Positions 18,701-27,870 are shown, counted from the stretch's first letter. The stretch is 64,000 nt of DNA from Desulfopila sp. IMCC35006 (GCF_005116645.1 NZ_SWCM01000004.1:1-64000); one strand, 5' to 3'. Numbers and translations are program-made. The notes: generated by a model not told the origin, from the letters alone.

Positions 18701-21695
18701 ATCCATCCTTATCCTTATCCCATTCATCTCCATCCGTTCCATTTGGTATACCATCCCCGTTTTTATCATCAAAACCACCCCATTTAGCGGCATACCATAA
18801 AGGGTTTTTCAAAAGCTGCGCCGGCGTCACCCCGCTATCCGTTGAAGGTCGGAAGATTCTTGAAGTAATCATCGGAAGTTTTGTTCCGGCAGGAGATCCT
18901 GCCGGCGGAGTATCAAAGGCATAGAGAACGTCTTGTACTGCAGCATTACTCGGTTTATCGTGAACCTCAAGATACGGCCCATCCGCATCGGTACCTGAAA
19001 TAATATACCCCAGGTGTTGAATAAACGATCCGGCGGCATATTCATGAGAATCAAGTGATATTTTAACCTTTGTTGCATTGACAGGATCAGTCACATTGTT
19101 GTCATCATCATCGATTAATTGATACTCATATATAACAATGGCATCCATATCATGGTCGGCACCTTGCTCAACATCTTCGTAGTTGATGCGGAATTTTCCA
19201 TAGGTTGGTGTAATTGTATCAACAAAGAAATCAACAATAGTGTTCGTAGGAACAAATTTTTTGGCGGTTGTATCTCCTTCCGAAGCAACTGTCTTTCCAA
19301 AAGGAACCAGGGTTATCTGCTTTTTGTCAGGGCCAAGGGTCAGTTCTATACGAGGAAGTGGCGATGCAAGTCCGACAGCATATGTAGTGACTTTATTGTC
19401 ATACGGTGAACCCGAGGCGTCGACCAAGTCCGGTCGTAAATCATTCTTATGACCATAATAAGCAGCGGCCGCGGAATAATATCCCCCTTTCTTGGTAGGC
19501 TCTTCCGGACAAAGCCCACGAATAGCCCCAAATCCAGTGACTGTTTTGGGCGAACATATCATATCGAGAGAACTCCCGTTGCTCTCTCCAATATATTTAT
19601 TACCACTCCCTTCCGGTTCTTCAGCGGATATCTGACTGGCAAGAGCTTCTGCATCAAATACAGGTAAAGCTGGCGACAAATCTCCAGTTATTCCTGATCC
19701 AAAGGTTGATGCCACGCCAGGAAGCTGATCCGAATCATAGGATGGATTGATATCGCTTAACACCAACATGAAGGGTTTCGAACAACTGTCAAATCCATCA
19801 ACCTTGTCATATGGATCTTTCCACGCTGCCTTTGGTAAACCTACACTGTTATAAGGTGCAGCCAGGAGGGGCGAAAAGAGCTTGCTGTCATCGTCATTGG
19901 CTGAACCTGGAGTATAATCAAAGGCTCCCGTTGCTCCGGTTTTGCCGGCAAAATAGCGGAGGGTCTCGTACATCATCTCAGCCACTGGATTACCCCAGGC
20001 CCGACATTCACCTTCGTTCATTGAACGGGTTGAAATCCACCCACAGTTTGGTTCATATGCATGATCGCTATATCTGAAGCCATAAATCCTCATTTTATTC
20101 AATGTTTGAATAATGCCGTTTACAGATGGCTGAAACTGTCCAGTATTCGTTATAATTTCATCATTTATATCACCAACGCGTTTTCGTAAAACACCACCTG
20201 AGGTGTTTTTGGCATATGAACCTGTCATCAGGCCGAAATACATTCGTTTTGGCTCGCCATGTCGTTGCAGCAAACCGGTAGGCTTATATTGCCCATCTGG
20301 ATACAGTTTACAGTTCGCCTCAACCCCCACGGACGGGTCACAAACCTTCACTCTCACTTCTAAATTTGAAATAGTCGAAGCTGCCAGGGAAAGCCTGTAA
20401 GTACTTAAGGTCAGGTCTTTTAAGCTGTTATTCGAAATTATCTTCCAGACATTGCCTGAATCGGCCCCATTCCAATACAGATAGTATTTGTCATCACCAG
20501 AGGCTTCCTCCATTCTGAACTCAACCGTATGGGTGCCAGCGCTGAGGCTGACAGCAACAGCAGATTGCGGTGATCCAGCGGCACTATGCGCACCGTAAGA
20601 TCCGGTAATGGTCGTACCATCAATTATGAGCTCAACCGCATCATCACCGTCCACACCGAATTGATAAGTACCGCCAGTTGTGACATGGAGAGTCCCCTTG
20701 AAAATTGCCAGGTAGTTATTTTGATCGGCGACACCTGTTGCACGAGAGTCAGTATAGCCGTAACCTGTGCCATAAGGATTCCCCTCGCCGTCAATTGCAC
20801 CGAAATTATCTTTATTAGGAGAAGGATATTTCTGGCTTAAATGGTTGCGTATTTCCCAGTTAGTCCAACTCGTATCTCCCATTTTGTTTGCATCATTGGC
20901 ATAGATGTTAACAATGTTCTGAAATGCGGTATGATCTCCAGGATGCCCTGGATGGCCGGTTCCTGCAGTCGCAATCGAATCATCGACAACCGGTCTTTCT
21001 TTGGCGACCCAACTCCATATTCTGTTTGAATTATTAAGGGCATACCGTAAAAGTGGGACTCCATTATCAGAAAGTGTCGTAGAAGCGAAAAGGTGTCGCA
21101 GACCTGATCCCACAATGGGCAGAGCAAATGGCGTATATTTGCGTATATCATAACCATCGACTGCGATGCTGGTATACTCCTTTCCCCAGGAATGAGCATC
21201 CTGAGGTACATAGACCCTCTGCAAAACCGTACTAGTAGTACTATCAGTGGAGCGGTATCCGCCGTAAAGCACCTTGCGCAGCGTGTCCATTCTGGACATA
21301 GTCAGATAGTTGAGATAATCACCGCTCCATTTCGTTCCGTCACAGGTCTTATCCGCGGTCTCTGAGGTTGGATTAAAGCGTGGGGCAGGAGTTGCCGTTG
21401 ACGAATATTCATAACATTTATAACTGTCAAAATATCCATAATAATCAATAGTTGGAGTGTAGCGTATATCAAGAACACCATCATCGTTGAGATCAGAGGC
21501 ATCGTTATAGGCCTCATAGTACAGCTTATGATCCCGCCCCATTACCAGCATAACCAGGGGCGGAGCCCCGGAACTGATAAAAGGTGGCACCGCCACATAC
21601 TCGGAGCTTGTGGCGGCAAGCGACCTCTCTGCTCCTAAAATCCCCTGAAAGGCACACCAGACACAACATAAAAGAGCAATCTTGTTCTTCAGCAT
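15765..21695 (-). CDS. pilY1: Giant PilY1-type pilus tip adhesin/assembly protein
   Basis: The 1976-residue secreted protein has a signal peptide (about 1-28). PilY1 sits at the pilus tip with minor pilins, promoting assembly, adhesion and Ca2+-dependent retraction control. An Asp-rich loop is at 68-78. A PA14-like beta domain is inserted at about 325-420 (TYQFGVDGDDAVELIIDG). EF-hand/dockerin-like loops recur at about 1075-1140 (DTNGNDKLD, DLNGNGRV, DTDGNGVLD, DTNGNGELD), and the C-terminal beta-propeller begins near 1390 (YTGANDGMLHAFNGG). It is far longer than Pseudomonas PilY1 (around 1160 residues). An in-frame GTG nine bases upstream exists, but AGGTGG is better placed for the ATG at 21695. 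Confidence 0.9.
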   Translation of the reverse strand: MLKNKIALLCCVWCAFQGILGAERSLAATSSEYVAVPPFISSGAPPLVMLVMGRDHKLYYEAYNDASDLNDDGVLDIRYTPTIDYYGYFDSYKCYEYSSTATPAPRFNPTSETADKTCDGTKWSGDYLNYLTMSRMDTLRKVLYGGYRSTDSTTSTVLQRVYVPQDAHSWGKEYTSIAVDGYDIRKYTPFALPIVGSGLRHLFASTTLSDNGVPLLRYALNNSNRIWSWVAKERPVVDDSIATAGTGHPGHPGDHTAFQNIVNIYANDANKMGDTSWTNWEIRNHLSQKYPSPNKDNFGAIDGEGNPYGTGYGYTDSRATGVADQNNYLAIFKGTLHVTTGGTYQFGVDGDDAVELIIDGTTITGSYGAHSAAGSPQSAVAVSLSAGTHTVEFRMEEASGDDKYYLYWNGADSGNVWKIISNNSLKDLTLSTYRLSLAASTISNLEVRVKVCDPSVGVEANCKLYPDGQYKPTGLLQRHGEPKRMYFGLMTGSYAKNTSGGVLRKRVGDINDEIITNTGQFQPSVNGIIQTLNKMRIYGFRYSDHAYEPNCGWISTRSMNEGECRAWGNPVAEMMYETLRYFAGKTGATGAFDYTPGSANDDDSKLFSPLLAAPYNSVGLPKAAWKDPYDKVDGFDSCSKPFMLVLSDINPSYDSDQLPGVASTFGSGITGDLSPALPVFDAEALASQISAEEPEGSGNKYIGESNGSSLDMICSPKTVTGFGAIRGLCPEEPTKKGGYYSAAAAYYGHKNDLRPDLVDASGSPYDNKVTTYAVGLASPLPRIELTLGPDKKQITLVPFGKTVASEGDTTAKKFVPTNTIVDFFVDTITPTYGKFRINYEDVEQGADHDMDAIVIYEYQLIDDDDNNVTDPVNATKVKISLDSHEYAAGSFIQHLGYIISGTDADGPYLEVHDKPSNAAVQDVLYAFDTPPAGSPAGTKLPMITSRIFRPSTDSGVTPAQLLKNPLWYAAKWGGFDDKNGDGIPNGTDGDEWDKDKDGSPDTYFYVTNPLRLEEELNKSFASILNQASSGTAASVVSNTRSGEGAVYQSIFYPTITDSTANANTVSWVGQVHSFLVDAYGNMREDTNGNDKLDVKGPDLNGNGRVYHEDINMNCKLDYQTTDTDGNGVLDTEDTNGNGELDTEFPGSCPSNNRAYLSQLDAIIRYDANAEPHRYYDVNGDGILQDREIIWNVADAVTSTNPLNYLWNSSEWLNSINDIDIVAQRSTYISAENRRYIFTWVDGNGDKVVNAATEIKDFTWPLTPPALADLAVTTNFYPYLHLYPSFGNKPAAISALSTTDFADFLIKETKREIQYIRGLDDVDTEGIAQPLKIGVNDIAGTELRSRHYDGKTWRLGDIAYSTPTVVSKPSEGYHLLYRDNTYADFAAQYADRRTVIYTGANDGMLHAFNGGFYDSYHQEFCREINAGYNPYDGVTGNDDGCKTNTDMPELGAELWAYIPFNLLPHLHWLTESEYGHVYYVDQKPRIFDAKIFPADAVGGLHPHGWGTVMVVGMRFGGASIKADIDKTITTDDLTDPVMKSAFLIFDITDPEIKPTLLGEITMPEMGFSTSYPTMVVMKDGDHNGKFDDYNDLNPATGENRWFLAFGSGPADATGDPDPTVLATAGSSQMAKFYMLDMVKLASKNEIWTLTDGPTRHGVLTQGLHWYSELDSNSFVSDPITVDYNLDYNADVLYYGTVSTGTSRWEGKMRRIIIDDLFDPDEDQDPSFWEPDSVLFNAEQPITAAPTVALDGEGRNWVFFGTGRYFVPLDGSDLSLQSYYGIKEPISSTEPERKTWHLISSKSDLVDTTNYEVFTDSARTVDRNGFKASWSDVVAEQAQHDGWFIDFVDDTGNQLGERNLGQAVLLGGALIFTTFIPSEDVCEAGGESWLWSQFYTTGTSYFDAILGSDTVTFDGQSLGKSRRKVSLGQGLATSPNVHVGSEDGSKAFVQTSTGAIQVIDQNNPFEVKSGMRSWKESD

Positions 21696-21707
21696 ATCAT
21701 CCACCTG

Positions 21708-21836
21708 CTATCGTAGTATTTCAATCTGATAGATACGATTTCCTTTCGCCTGAATCAGGATTTCAGCTCCCTGGCGAATAGTTTCTATATCAATCACAGA
21801 CTTACCGTCCGCATCATTTTTCTTTTCCAATTCCAT
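21708..21836 (-). CDS. Small ORF between pilX and pilY1 (42 residues)
   Basis: An open frame starting ATG at 21836 encodes about 42 residues beginning MELEKKNDADGKS and ending GNRIYQIEILR. GAGGG lies seven bases before this ATG, and another in-frame ATG at 21854 adds six residues but has no evident ribosome site. The stop is 12 bases before the pilY1 ATG, a spacing typical of translational coupling. The sequence looks like an ordinary soluble protein (alternating polar and aliphatic residues), not random. I do not recognise it. It could be a pilus-operon accessory protein or the C-terminal relic of a longer gene; the frame is closed upstream near 21895. Confidence 0.5.
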   Translation of the reverse strand: MELEKKNDADGKSVIDIETIRQGAEILIQAKGNRIYQIEILR

Positions 21837-22062
21837 GGCAGCGCCCTCATTCATGATGGTATATTGAATATTGTGACCATCATATACCGGTAATTATTCA
21901 CATTCCAAGAGGCTCTGATTACCCAAACCTCGTTTCCTAACGACACCTCTCTGTCATGAAGGTACATAAGGACGATACTGCTCGTTCTGCCGCGTGGGCA
22001 TGGATTATGAAAACTTTGACTTGCGGCAAGCCGTAATTTTCACAGTGTTCATTTGTCAGTCA

Positions 22063-22698
22063 CTAATACTTGCATTTCCCCTCAAAACCGACAACATGTC
22101 GCCAGTCGATTTCGACAATGGACTCACTTTGTCGATTACCAATGTGCTGGGAGAAGGCATCATAATTAATATACGCTCCACCTCCCGCCATCCCTTTCCC
22201 ACGACCTTCGTACCCCGCCGCCATCTGCAAGGCGCTTCCAGTGGCAATTACAGTCTCTCCTCCGGCGGTTATATTTGTGCGGGGAAGATTTATACCAGTA
22301 GGATCCGTTGGGTCATAAAAAAAGTAAGCGTCCCTATTAGTGTCTGTAGGCTTCACGGCTGCGGCGGGAGGATTTTTCCAGAGTTCCAGATGTGTTCCCG
22401 ATCCGATCAGGATATTGCCACCTATCAGGGCAGCACCACTATACAATCCCATTGGACCAAACCCATTAGGGCAGCTGACGTTTTCTTCGATAACCACTCC
22501 CGCGACATTCGCCCCACCGTCAGCTTCGGAGAATGCACGTTTATAGAGTGCGTCATTTGCAGACATCGACGACTCAAAAACAGAGGTATTAATGGACGAG
22601 ACGCCTAAGAGCGTGACCACAACCAAGAGCAATAATGTGAAAACGAGAATAAAACCTTCCTCGCCGGTTTTTACTGATCGGTCCATTATTATTCCCAT
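22063..22698 (-). CDS. pilX: Minor pilin PilX
   Basis: The 211-residue prepilin-like protein has a short leader and a hydrophobic helix GFILVFTLLLLVVVTLLGVSS with Gly just before the Phe cleavage site. It lacks the Glu at position 5, as PilX proteins often do. PilX joins PilV, PilW and FimT/U in the pilus tip complex that carries PilY1. Its start overlaps the pilV stop (TAATG), so translation is coupled. An in-frame ATG at 22686 is an alternative start with little effect on the product. The identity rests partly on gene order. Confidence 0.8.
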   Translation of the reverse strand: MGIIMDRSVKTGEEGFILVFTLLLLVVVTLLGVSSINTSVFESSMSANDALYKRAFSEADGGANVAGVVIEENVSCPNGFGPMGLYSGAALIGGNILIGSGTHLELWKNPPAAAVKPTDTNRDAYFFYDPTDPTGINLPRTNITAGGETVIATGSALQMAAGYEGRGKGMAGGGAYINYDAFSQHIGNRQSESIVEIDWRHVVGFEGKCKY

Positions 22699-23219
22699 TA
22701 GAAATTTTTATTCAGTTTATAGTAATCCTGCGAATACAGTACACCTGCATTGAGCCCACCGTTTTTAACCACCGTGATACGGATCTGTTTTAGGCCCGCC
22801 AAGGGTCGGTTATCAGCGACATTCCAGTAAATTGAATAGAGATCGGTGGCCGCTGGAGCTGCGCTCGTTGAGGTGTTCAGCGCCGTTACCGTACCATCGG
22901 AAGCCACATGCATCACCCCATCCGGTGTCCCTGCTGCAGTATCGTCAATATCAATCATGCCATCCGCCGCATTTCCCACTCTGTTTTCCAACAGAGGATC
23001 GTTGTAATCGCGAGCCATGAGATTTTCCTGCAAATAGGTCGACCAGGTCGAAGAGGTGGAAACACTGTTGGCTCGCCCAGCTGTACCGGTAGAGCGCGCC
23101 TGCATGGCGTAGCAGGCAATAATGCCAATAGCAAAGATTGCCAGGGAAACGAGGACTTCAATCAGAGTGAATCCCCGCTGATCTGTGCCAATCTTCTTCT
23201 TATTATTTAGAGTCAACAT
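22698..23219 (-). CDS. pilV: Minor pilin PilV
   Basis: The 173-residue type IV prepilin has leader MLTLNNKKKIGTDQRG followed by FTLIEVLVSLAIFAIGI, with Gly-1, Phe+1 and Glu+5 for PilD processing. The globular part has few cysteines. An ATG at 23252 would lengthen the leader to 28 residues and overlap pilW; the downstream ATG gives a conventional leader and a five-base gap, so it was preferred. It lies between pilW and pilX, the usual order. Confidence 0.82.
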   Translation of the reverse strand: MLTLNNKKKIGTDQRGFTLIEVLVSLAIFAIGIIACYAMQARSTGTAGRANSVSTSSTWSTYLQENLMARDYNDPLLENRVGNAADGMIDIDDTAAGTPDGVMHVASDGTVTALNTSTSAAPAATDLYSIYWNVADNRPLAGLKQIRITVVKNGGLNAGVLYSQDYYKLNKNF

Positions 23220-23224
23220 AGTTA

Positions 23225-23899
23225 TCACGATTTTATTTGGAGATTTCGACATTGGACAATAAGCGACATCATTCGCCAGTGGTACCCGCCGGGATCTGCC
23301 GGTGTCCAGTCGGGAGGTGCGGGAGCTACTGCAGGAGGGACTATGGTCTGAAGAGGTGGAGTGAAGGTGCTGGTATCGACTACACCTGCGGTTTCTCGAT
23401 CTGAATGCCCCAAAATCATGATTTTAACAGCACGAATTTTTGTCAGATCAGCTGGAGTCTGGGTCCAGGTTGCGTCGTCTAGAAGATATTCATATGCCAA
23501 TTGATCTATGTTTTCAGCTACAGCCTGCAGACCTCCCCCACCTCCTGTCTCTCTTCCCAGCGCACCGTTGCTATTTATCGCATAGCGAATATCCTCACCC
23601 GAACCAATGGTTCCATCATTATCGATATCTTCTGTGAACCGCAGGTCCGTAGCAGTTGCCAATTCTATCTTGGCGCCTGCACTTTTGGGATTGTACCCAG
23701 CCATGCGAATTTCCCGGGCCATCAACTGGAGGGCACTGCGCATATCCTGCTGTAGAGAACTCACGTCTTGCACAGTGTTATTGCTTCTGCTCTGACCGGT
23801 ATACGCCATGGCAACGACCGCCATCAGCATGCCCGATATTGCCATTGCAACCATGAGTTCGATAAGTGTAAAGCCTTTTTGTCCAATATCTTCCATCAT
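23225..23899 (-). CDS. pilW: Minor pilin PilW
   Basis: The 224-residue prepilin has leader MMEDIGQKG then FTLIELMVAMAISGML, with Glu+5. PilW is a pilus-tip minor pilin that bridges to PilX and PilY1. The middle has an Asp/Gly loop (DIDNDGTIGSGED) resembling a Ca2+-binding loop, which is of interest next to a Ca-rich PilY1. AAGGAAG precedes the start. Confidence 0.82.
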   Translation of the reverse strand: MMEDIGQKGFTLIELMVAMAISGMLMAVVAMAYTGQSRSNNTVQDVSSLQQDMRSALQLMAREIRMAGYNPKSAGAKIELATATDLRFTEDIDNDGTIGSGEDIRYAINSNGALGRETGGGGGLQAVAENIDQLAYEYLLDDATWTQTPADLTKIRAVKIMILGHSDRETAGVVDTSTFTPPLQTIVPPAVAPAPPDWTPADPGGYHWRMMSLIVQCRNLQIKS

Positions 23900-23958
23900 C
23901 TATCTTCCTTAAGATGAAACTCGTATAAATGTTGTACGATTGCTTGCTGGCGCAACTA

Positions 23959-24462
23959 TCAATCTGAGATTACTCCAATCCGTGTTCGACCAGCTGTCGA
24001 CAATACAATTTCGTATGCCACTTTTGCATTTGCACTTGTAGAATGTACTTCAACAGTTCCGTTTGCACCTGTTGGTAGACCGCGTGGAGAAAACCCTACC
24101 AACCCGGGGAAAGTGTATCCAGAGAGTTTACAGCCAATAGGAACTTGGTATTCATCAATTTTTTCACCTGGAGAGGGGGAGCCATTGAGCAAATAGACGG
24201 TTGTCTTTCCATTAGGTAAGTCAAACTGAATGTCCGTATTGAAATGACTTTTTACCGCTGTAAACTGCGCTTTTCTAAACAGGGCGAGCATCTCGTTTGC
24301 ACCTGCCTTCACCCGGGCGTTATCCCGATAGCTGAGAATATTGGGAATAGCAATCGCCGATAAAGTCCCTAAAATAGCAATAATTATCATCAGCTCCATC
24401 AAGCTAAAACCACCCTGTGTCCGATCACCTTCCGTCAATCTACCCCCGCACTCCTTCTTCAT
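23959..24462 (-). CDS. fimT: GspH/FimT-family minor pilin
   Basis: The 167-residue prepilin has leader ending TQGG before FSLMELMIIIAILGTLSAIA, with Glu+5, and a GspH/FimT-like C-terminal domain ending AGRTRIGV. FimT or FimU heads the minor pilin operon in many bacteria. AAAGGAG precedes the ATG. A sequence fitting a sigma54 promoter lies about 55 bases upstream, so this gene probably leads the transcript through pilY1. Confidence 0.8.
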   Translation of the reverse strand: MKKECGGRLTEGDRTQGGFSLMELMIIIAILGTLSAIAIPNILSYRDNARVKAGANEMLALFRKAQFTAVKSHFNTDIQFDLPNGKTTVYLLNGSPSPGEKIDEYQVPIGCKLSGYTFPGLVGFSPRGLPTGANGTVEVHSTSANAKVAYEIVLSTAGRTRIGVISD

Positions 24463-24515
24463 ACATCAAACTCCTTTGGATTTCGTCAGAAAGTCTCTCT
24501 TACGCAGAACAGGAC

Positions 24516-24534
24516 TATGCAATTCATAAACCAC
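24516..24534 (-). promoter_or_regulatory. Putative sigma54 promoter of the minor pilin operon
   Basis: On the minus strand TGG (GG complementing CC at 24531-24532) and TTGCAT (GC complementing 24519-24520) are separated by the invariant 10 bases between GG and GC. The -24 element is TGGT instead of TGGC, so the match is good but not perfect. Predicted start is near 24507. Confidence 0.5.
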
Positions 24535-24705
24535 CTCAACTCGTTCGAGCGTTTATAAATGCAATTACCTGTTATTATATCTTTTTCCAGATCAATTGGC
24601 TTATCTCAGGAGATCTTCATGCAAAAAATTGACAGCGCATTTACTATTAAATATTTTTACACTATAAAATTTTTTAATACTTTGCCGGCAGCGTCAATTA
24701 CCTGC

Positions 24706-26073
24706 TCAACTGATATCATACTCCTTCAGTTTGCTCAGCATGGAGGGGTAACTGATCTGCAGGGCGTTGGCTGCCTTGCTTTTATTGCCATCAAACCTGC
24801 TCATCGCCCGGGCTATCATTTTTGCCTCCATGGACTTTTGCGCCGTTTTCAGCGACAGGTCCTCAACCGCAGTCAGCTTGTCATCAAATCGCCGTCCCAT
24901 TGAACCCATATTTTCCGGAAGGTGCTCACGTTCAATCATATTCGTCCTGGTCAGCACCATTCCCCGCTGAATAACATTTTCCAGTTCCCGCACATTTCCG
25001 GGCCAGGAATAATTCAACATCATCTCCATCGCCGCAGGAGAAACACCCTTGATGTCCACAGCAAATCGGCTATTAAATTTTTTCACAAAATGATGACACA
25101 AATGTGGAATATCTTCCTTTCTCTGCCTGAGCGGCGGGATCCTGATGTTCAGTACATTCAGCCGGTAAAAAAGATCCTCCCTGAATTCTCCGCGGGCAAC
25201 CTGCGTCTGCAGGTCTCTGGCCGTTGCGGCGATAACCCGGACATCGACACGTCTGGCCTGCGAGGCACCAACGGCCCGAACCTCCTGCTCCTGCAGTACC
25301 CGCAACAATTTCACCTGCATGGCCAGAGGCAGCTCGCCTATTTCATCAAGAAAAAGCGTTGCACCATCCGCTTCGTCAAATACCCCTTTTTTGTTTTTGT
25401 CCGCCCCGGTAAATGCCCCTTTGACATAACCGAACAGCTCACTCTCCAGCAGGTTTTCCGGGATGCTGCCGCAGTTAACGGCAATAAACGGTTTCTTACT
25501 GCGTTCCGAATATTTATGGACTCCACGGGCCACCAGTTCCTTGCCCGTACCGGACTCGCCCGTGACCAGGACCGTGGTGTTGTAGCCGGCAACCTGTCCG
25601 GCGAGACCATAAACTTTGCGCATGCCTGCACTTTCCCCAACCATCATAGGGAATGAGCCGGTAGAATTGATTTCTTTAATTGCATCCTTCAAACGACGGT
25701 TTTCCCGCCGGAGCGATTCGCGTTCTTCCGCTTTTTTCAGAGCCAGCAGTACCTCATCGGACTTAAAAGGTTTAGAGATAAAGTCGTAAGCCCCCGCCTT
25801 CATTGCCGCTATCGCGAGATCAACGGTTCCATAGGCCGACATCATGATAACGGTCGACTCCTGCAGAGCTTCAGCGCCTTTCTCCAAAAACGTCATGCCA
25901 TCCATATGCGGCATCTTGACGTCACAAAGAATGAAATCAAAATGCTCCTGATGAATCAGCTCCAATGCGGTCTGGCCATTGCTGGCCGTTGAAATCTTAT
26001 ATCCATGCCGCTCAATCATAGCGCCCAGCATATGGCACATATTTTCTTCATCATCAATGATCAACAGATTCAT
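24706..26073 (-). CDS. PilR-like sigma54-dependent response regulator
   Basis: The 455-residue NtrC-class regulator has a receiver with phosphoacceptor D51 (CDVKMPHMDG), an AAA+ domain with Walker A GESGTGKE (172-179) and GAFTGA (219-224) that contacts sigma54, and a C-terminal Fis-type HTH. The start overlaps the kinase gene by 20 bases. An upstream in-frame extension belongs inside that kinase and was rejected. Position beside pilA and the minor-pilin operon suggests it activates them; named PilR only by context and similarity in class. The C-terminal HTH may bind the TGTCA elements upstream of pilA. Confidence 0.85.
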   Translation of the reverse strand: MNLLIIDDEENMCHMLGAMIERHGYKISTASNGQTALELIHQEHFDFILCDVKMPHMDGMTFLEKGAEALQESTVIMMSAYGTVDLAIAAMKAGAYDFISKPFKSDEVLLALKKAEERESLRRENRRLKDAIKEINSTGSFPMMVGESAGMRKVYGLAGQVAGYNTTVLVTGESGTGKELVARGVHKYSERSKKPFIAVNCGSIPENLLESELFGYVKGAFTGADKNKKGVFDEADGATLFLDEIGELPLAMQVKLLRVLQEQEVRAVGASQARRVDVRVIAATARDLQTQVARGEFREDLFYRLNVLNIRIPPLRQRKEDIPHLCHHFVKKFNSRFAVDIKGVSPAAMEMMLNYSWPGNVRELENVIQRGMVLTRTNMIEREHLPENMGSMGRRFDDKLTAVEDLSLKTAQKSMEAKMIARAMSRFDGNKSKAANALQISYPSMLSKLKEYDIS

Positions 26074-27568
26074 TACTTTCCTCTTGAGCCGGATCAGTTG
26101 AGAGCGGCAGCATGATATGGACAGTCGCCCCCTGGCCGACAGTACTTTCAATCCATATTGTTCCGCCATGGGCGTCGATTATCGAGTGTGACACAAAAAG
26201 ACCAAGCCCTGTTCCCTTACCAGGATCTTTGGTAGTGAAAAAAGGATCGAAGATAACCGCAAGGTCTTTCTTATCTATCCCTGTGCCGTTATCTTCGATC
26301 CTGATATGCACGTTTGCCTGGTGATTCTTAGCATCGATGACTTTTTCGGCAGTAATATTGATCTGTCCAGCCAAGGTCTCCGGGTTAGATTCAATCGCGT
26401 CCAGACCATTCAACAGGCAGTTCAGGAAGACCTGACGCAGACTCTCTCCATCACCGGCAACAAAAATATCGGCAGGTATGTCGCATGACAAAGCAATGAG
26501 TCGTTGCTGCTTTTTTAAGGCAACAATCTGACAGACCCCAGAGAAAATCGCTTCTAAATTCACCGCAGATATTTCATGGGAGGAGGAACCGGCATAGTCA
26601 AGGAGCTGTCTGATCAACTTATGTATTCGATCGAGTTCACTGAGAGCTCTCTGGCCAAACTCTTGTTTGTCCACAGGAGCAAGATCTGCTTGCTGCAGCA
26701 ATTCGACATAGCCCTGGACAATACCAATCGGGTTACCAATTTCGTGAGCAAGCCCTGCTGACAATCTCCCTACTGAAGCCATTTTTTCGGTTCGGATCAT
26801 TTCTTTCTGGGTTTTGAGCAGTGCGGCATTTGCCGCTTCAAGAGACGTTACCGTCTGGCGTAATTTTTCACGATCCGACTCTATTCGGGACAGCATGCCA
26901 TTGAGTGTCAACGATAATTGGCCTAATTCGCTCCGGTTGCTTTCTCCAGCAAAAATCAAGGTCTCGGAATCACTGTACGACTCCGACATGCTGATCATCC
27001 GTTCAATGGGTCTGACGGTAAGGGCGATCATGCGGAAAAAACCCACTACAGTTAAGAGTATCACGTTGACCAGCCAGTAGACAAATATTGGTTGATGATT
27101 TTCCAATATAGTTTCGTAGATTGAATCGAGAGCGATGATTACCACGGCTGAAGTGAGAGCTTTGGGGCCATTTGTTGACAATGGCTCGGCGATGAGCAGA
27201 TATCTTTTTTTAGATGAGAGAAAGCCCCATTGATTGTTTACCAGGCGGGTTATTTCTGTTTGGAAGGCCAACGCTTCTTGCGCAACATTGTTGATTTCTG
27301 CCGACAATGCTGGCAGATCACTTTTCAGCCAATGCTCACCGCTGGACAGGACAACCCCAACACAACGCCTGCCGGTATAGCCGCAGAGAGTTTGAAGATT
27401 ATCAGAAGATCGCACAGACTGCCAAACTGATCGTGCATGTTCTAACTCGGACCGAACCAACCCTTTCTGCCAAAAAGCGATAACAACGATATTGCCGAGC
27501 AGGATTGCCAGTGTCAGCAGAACAGCTAATGTTGCCGCAATCTGCGTTTTTAGTCCGCTAAACAGCAT
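26054..27568 (-). CDS. Membrane histidine kinase, partner of the PilR-like regulator
   Basis: The 504-residue kinase has two membrane helices (about 10-32 and 160-183) bracketing a periplasmic sensor of about 125 residues, then a HAMP-like region, HisKA with phospho-His H275 (GLAHEIGNP) and a HATPase_c domain (DNGTGI, GTGLGL). It differs from Pseudomonas PilS, which has six membrane helices, so PilS is functional analogy only. The signal is unknown. The periplasmic loop contains a Cys pair (LCGYTGRRC) that could be redox sensitive. Confidence 0.85.
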   Translation of the reverse strand: MLFSGLKTQIAATLAVLLTLAILLGNIVVIAFWQKGLVRSELEHARSVWQSVRSSDNLQTLCGYTGRRCVGVVLSSGEHWLKSDLPALSAEINNVAQEALAFQTEITRLVNNQWGFLSSKKRYLLIAEPLSTNGPKALTSAVVIIALDSIYETILENHQPIFVYWLVNVILLTVVGFFRMIALTVRPIERMISMSESYSDSETLIFAGESNRSELGQLSLTLNGMLSRIESDREKLRQTVTSLEAANAALLKTQKEMIRTEKMASVGRLSAGLAHEIGNPIGIVQGYVELLQQADLAPVDKQEFGQRALSELDRIHKLIRQLLDYAGSSSHEISAVNLEAIFSGVCQIVALKKQQRLIALSCDIPADIFVAGDGESLRQVFLNCLLNGLDAIESNPETLAGQINITAEKVIDAKNHQANVHIRIEDNGTGIDKKDLAVIFDPFFTTKDPGKGTGLGLFVSHSIIDAHGGTIWIESTVGQGATVHIMLPLSTDPAQEESNESVDH

Positions 27569-27711
27569 GTCGTTCCCCGAGGATCATTTTCCGGCAAGCA
27601 AACAGATATAAATTTCGACTTTATATCAATAAGTTAGTTAATTTTTCATTTAGAAATGCTCTACGATTTTGCGCATTGGAGCTATACAGCAAGTCACAAT
27701 TCCAATGCCAG

Positions 27712-27759
27712 GTGACATTAATTGTCACTCCACAAGCCTATAATTGTCAACAGGGACAA
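27712..27759. promoter_or_regulatory. TGTCA-type inverted repeats upstream of pilA
   Basis: GTGACATTAATTGTCAC (27712-27728) is a palindrome (GTGACA / TGTCAC), and TTGTC...GACAA (27744-27759) is a second one about 15 bases further. They lie 120-160 bases upstream of the putative sigma54 promoter, the usual place for an activator enhancer. Pseudomonas PilR also binds TGTC-type repeats. This is the main content of the 389-base gap with 27871-27887; I see no gene in it. Confidence 0.45.
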
Positions 27760-27870
27760 AGGTTATTGCATGAAAAAAAATGGAGAGATTCAGCCAATGC
27801 GCGTATTTTTAGCATTTAACTACTTGTAATACAATCAAAAACAAAAATATCACCTTCGTCGATTTGACTA

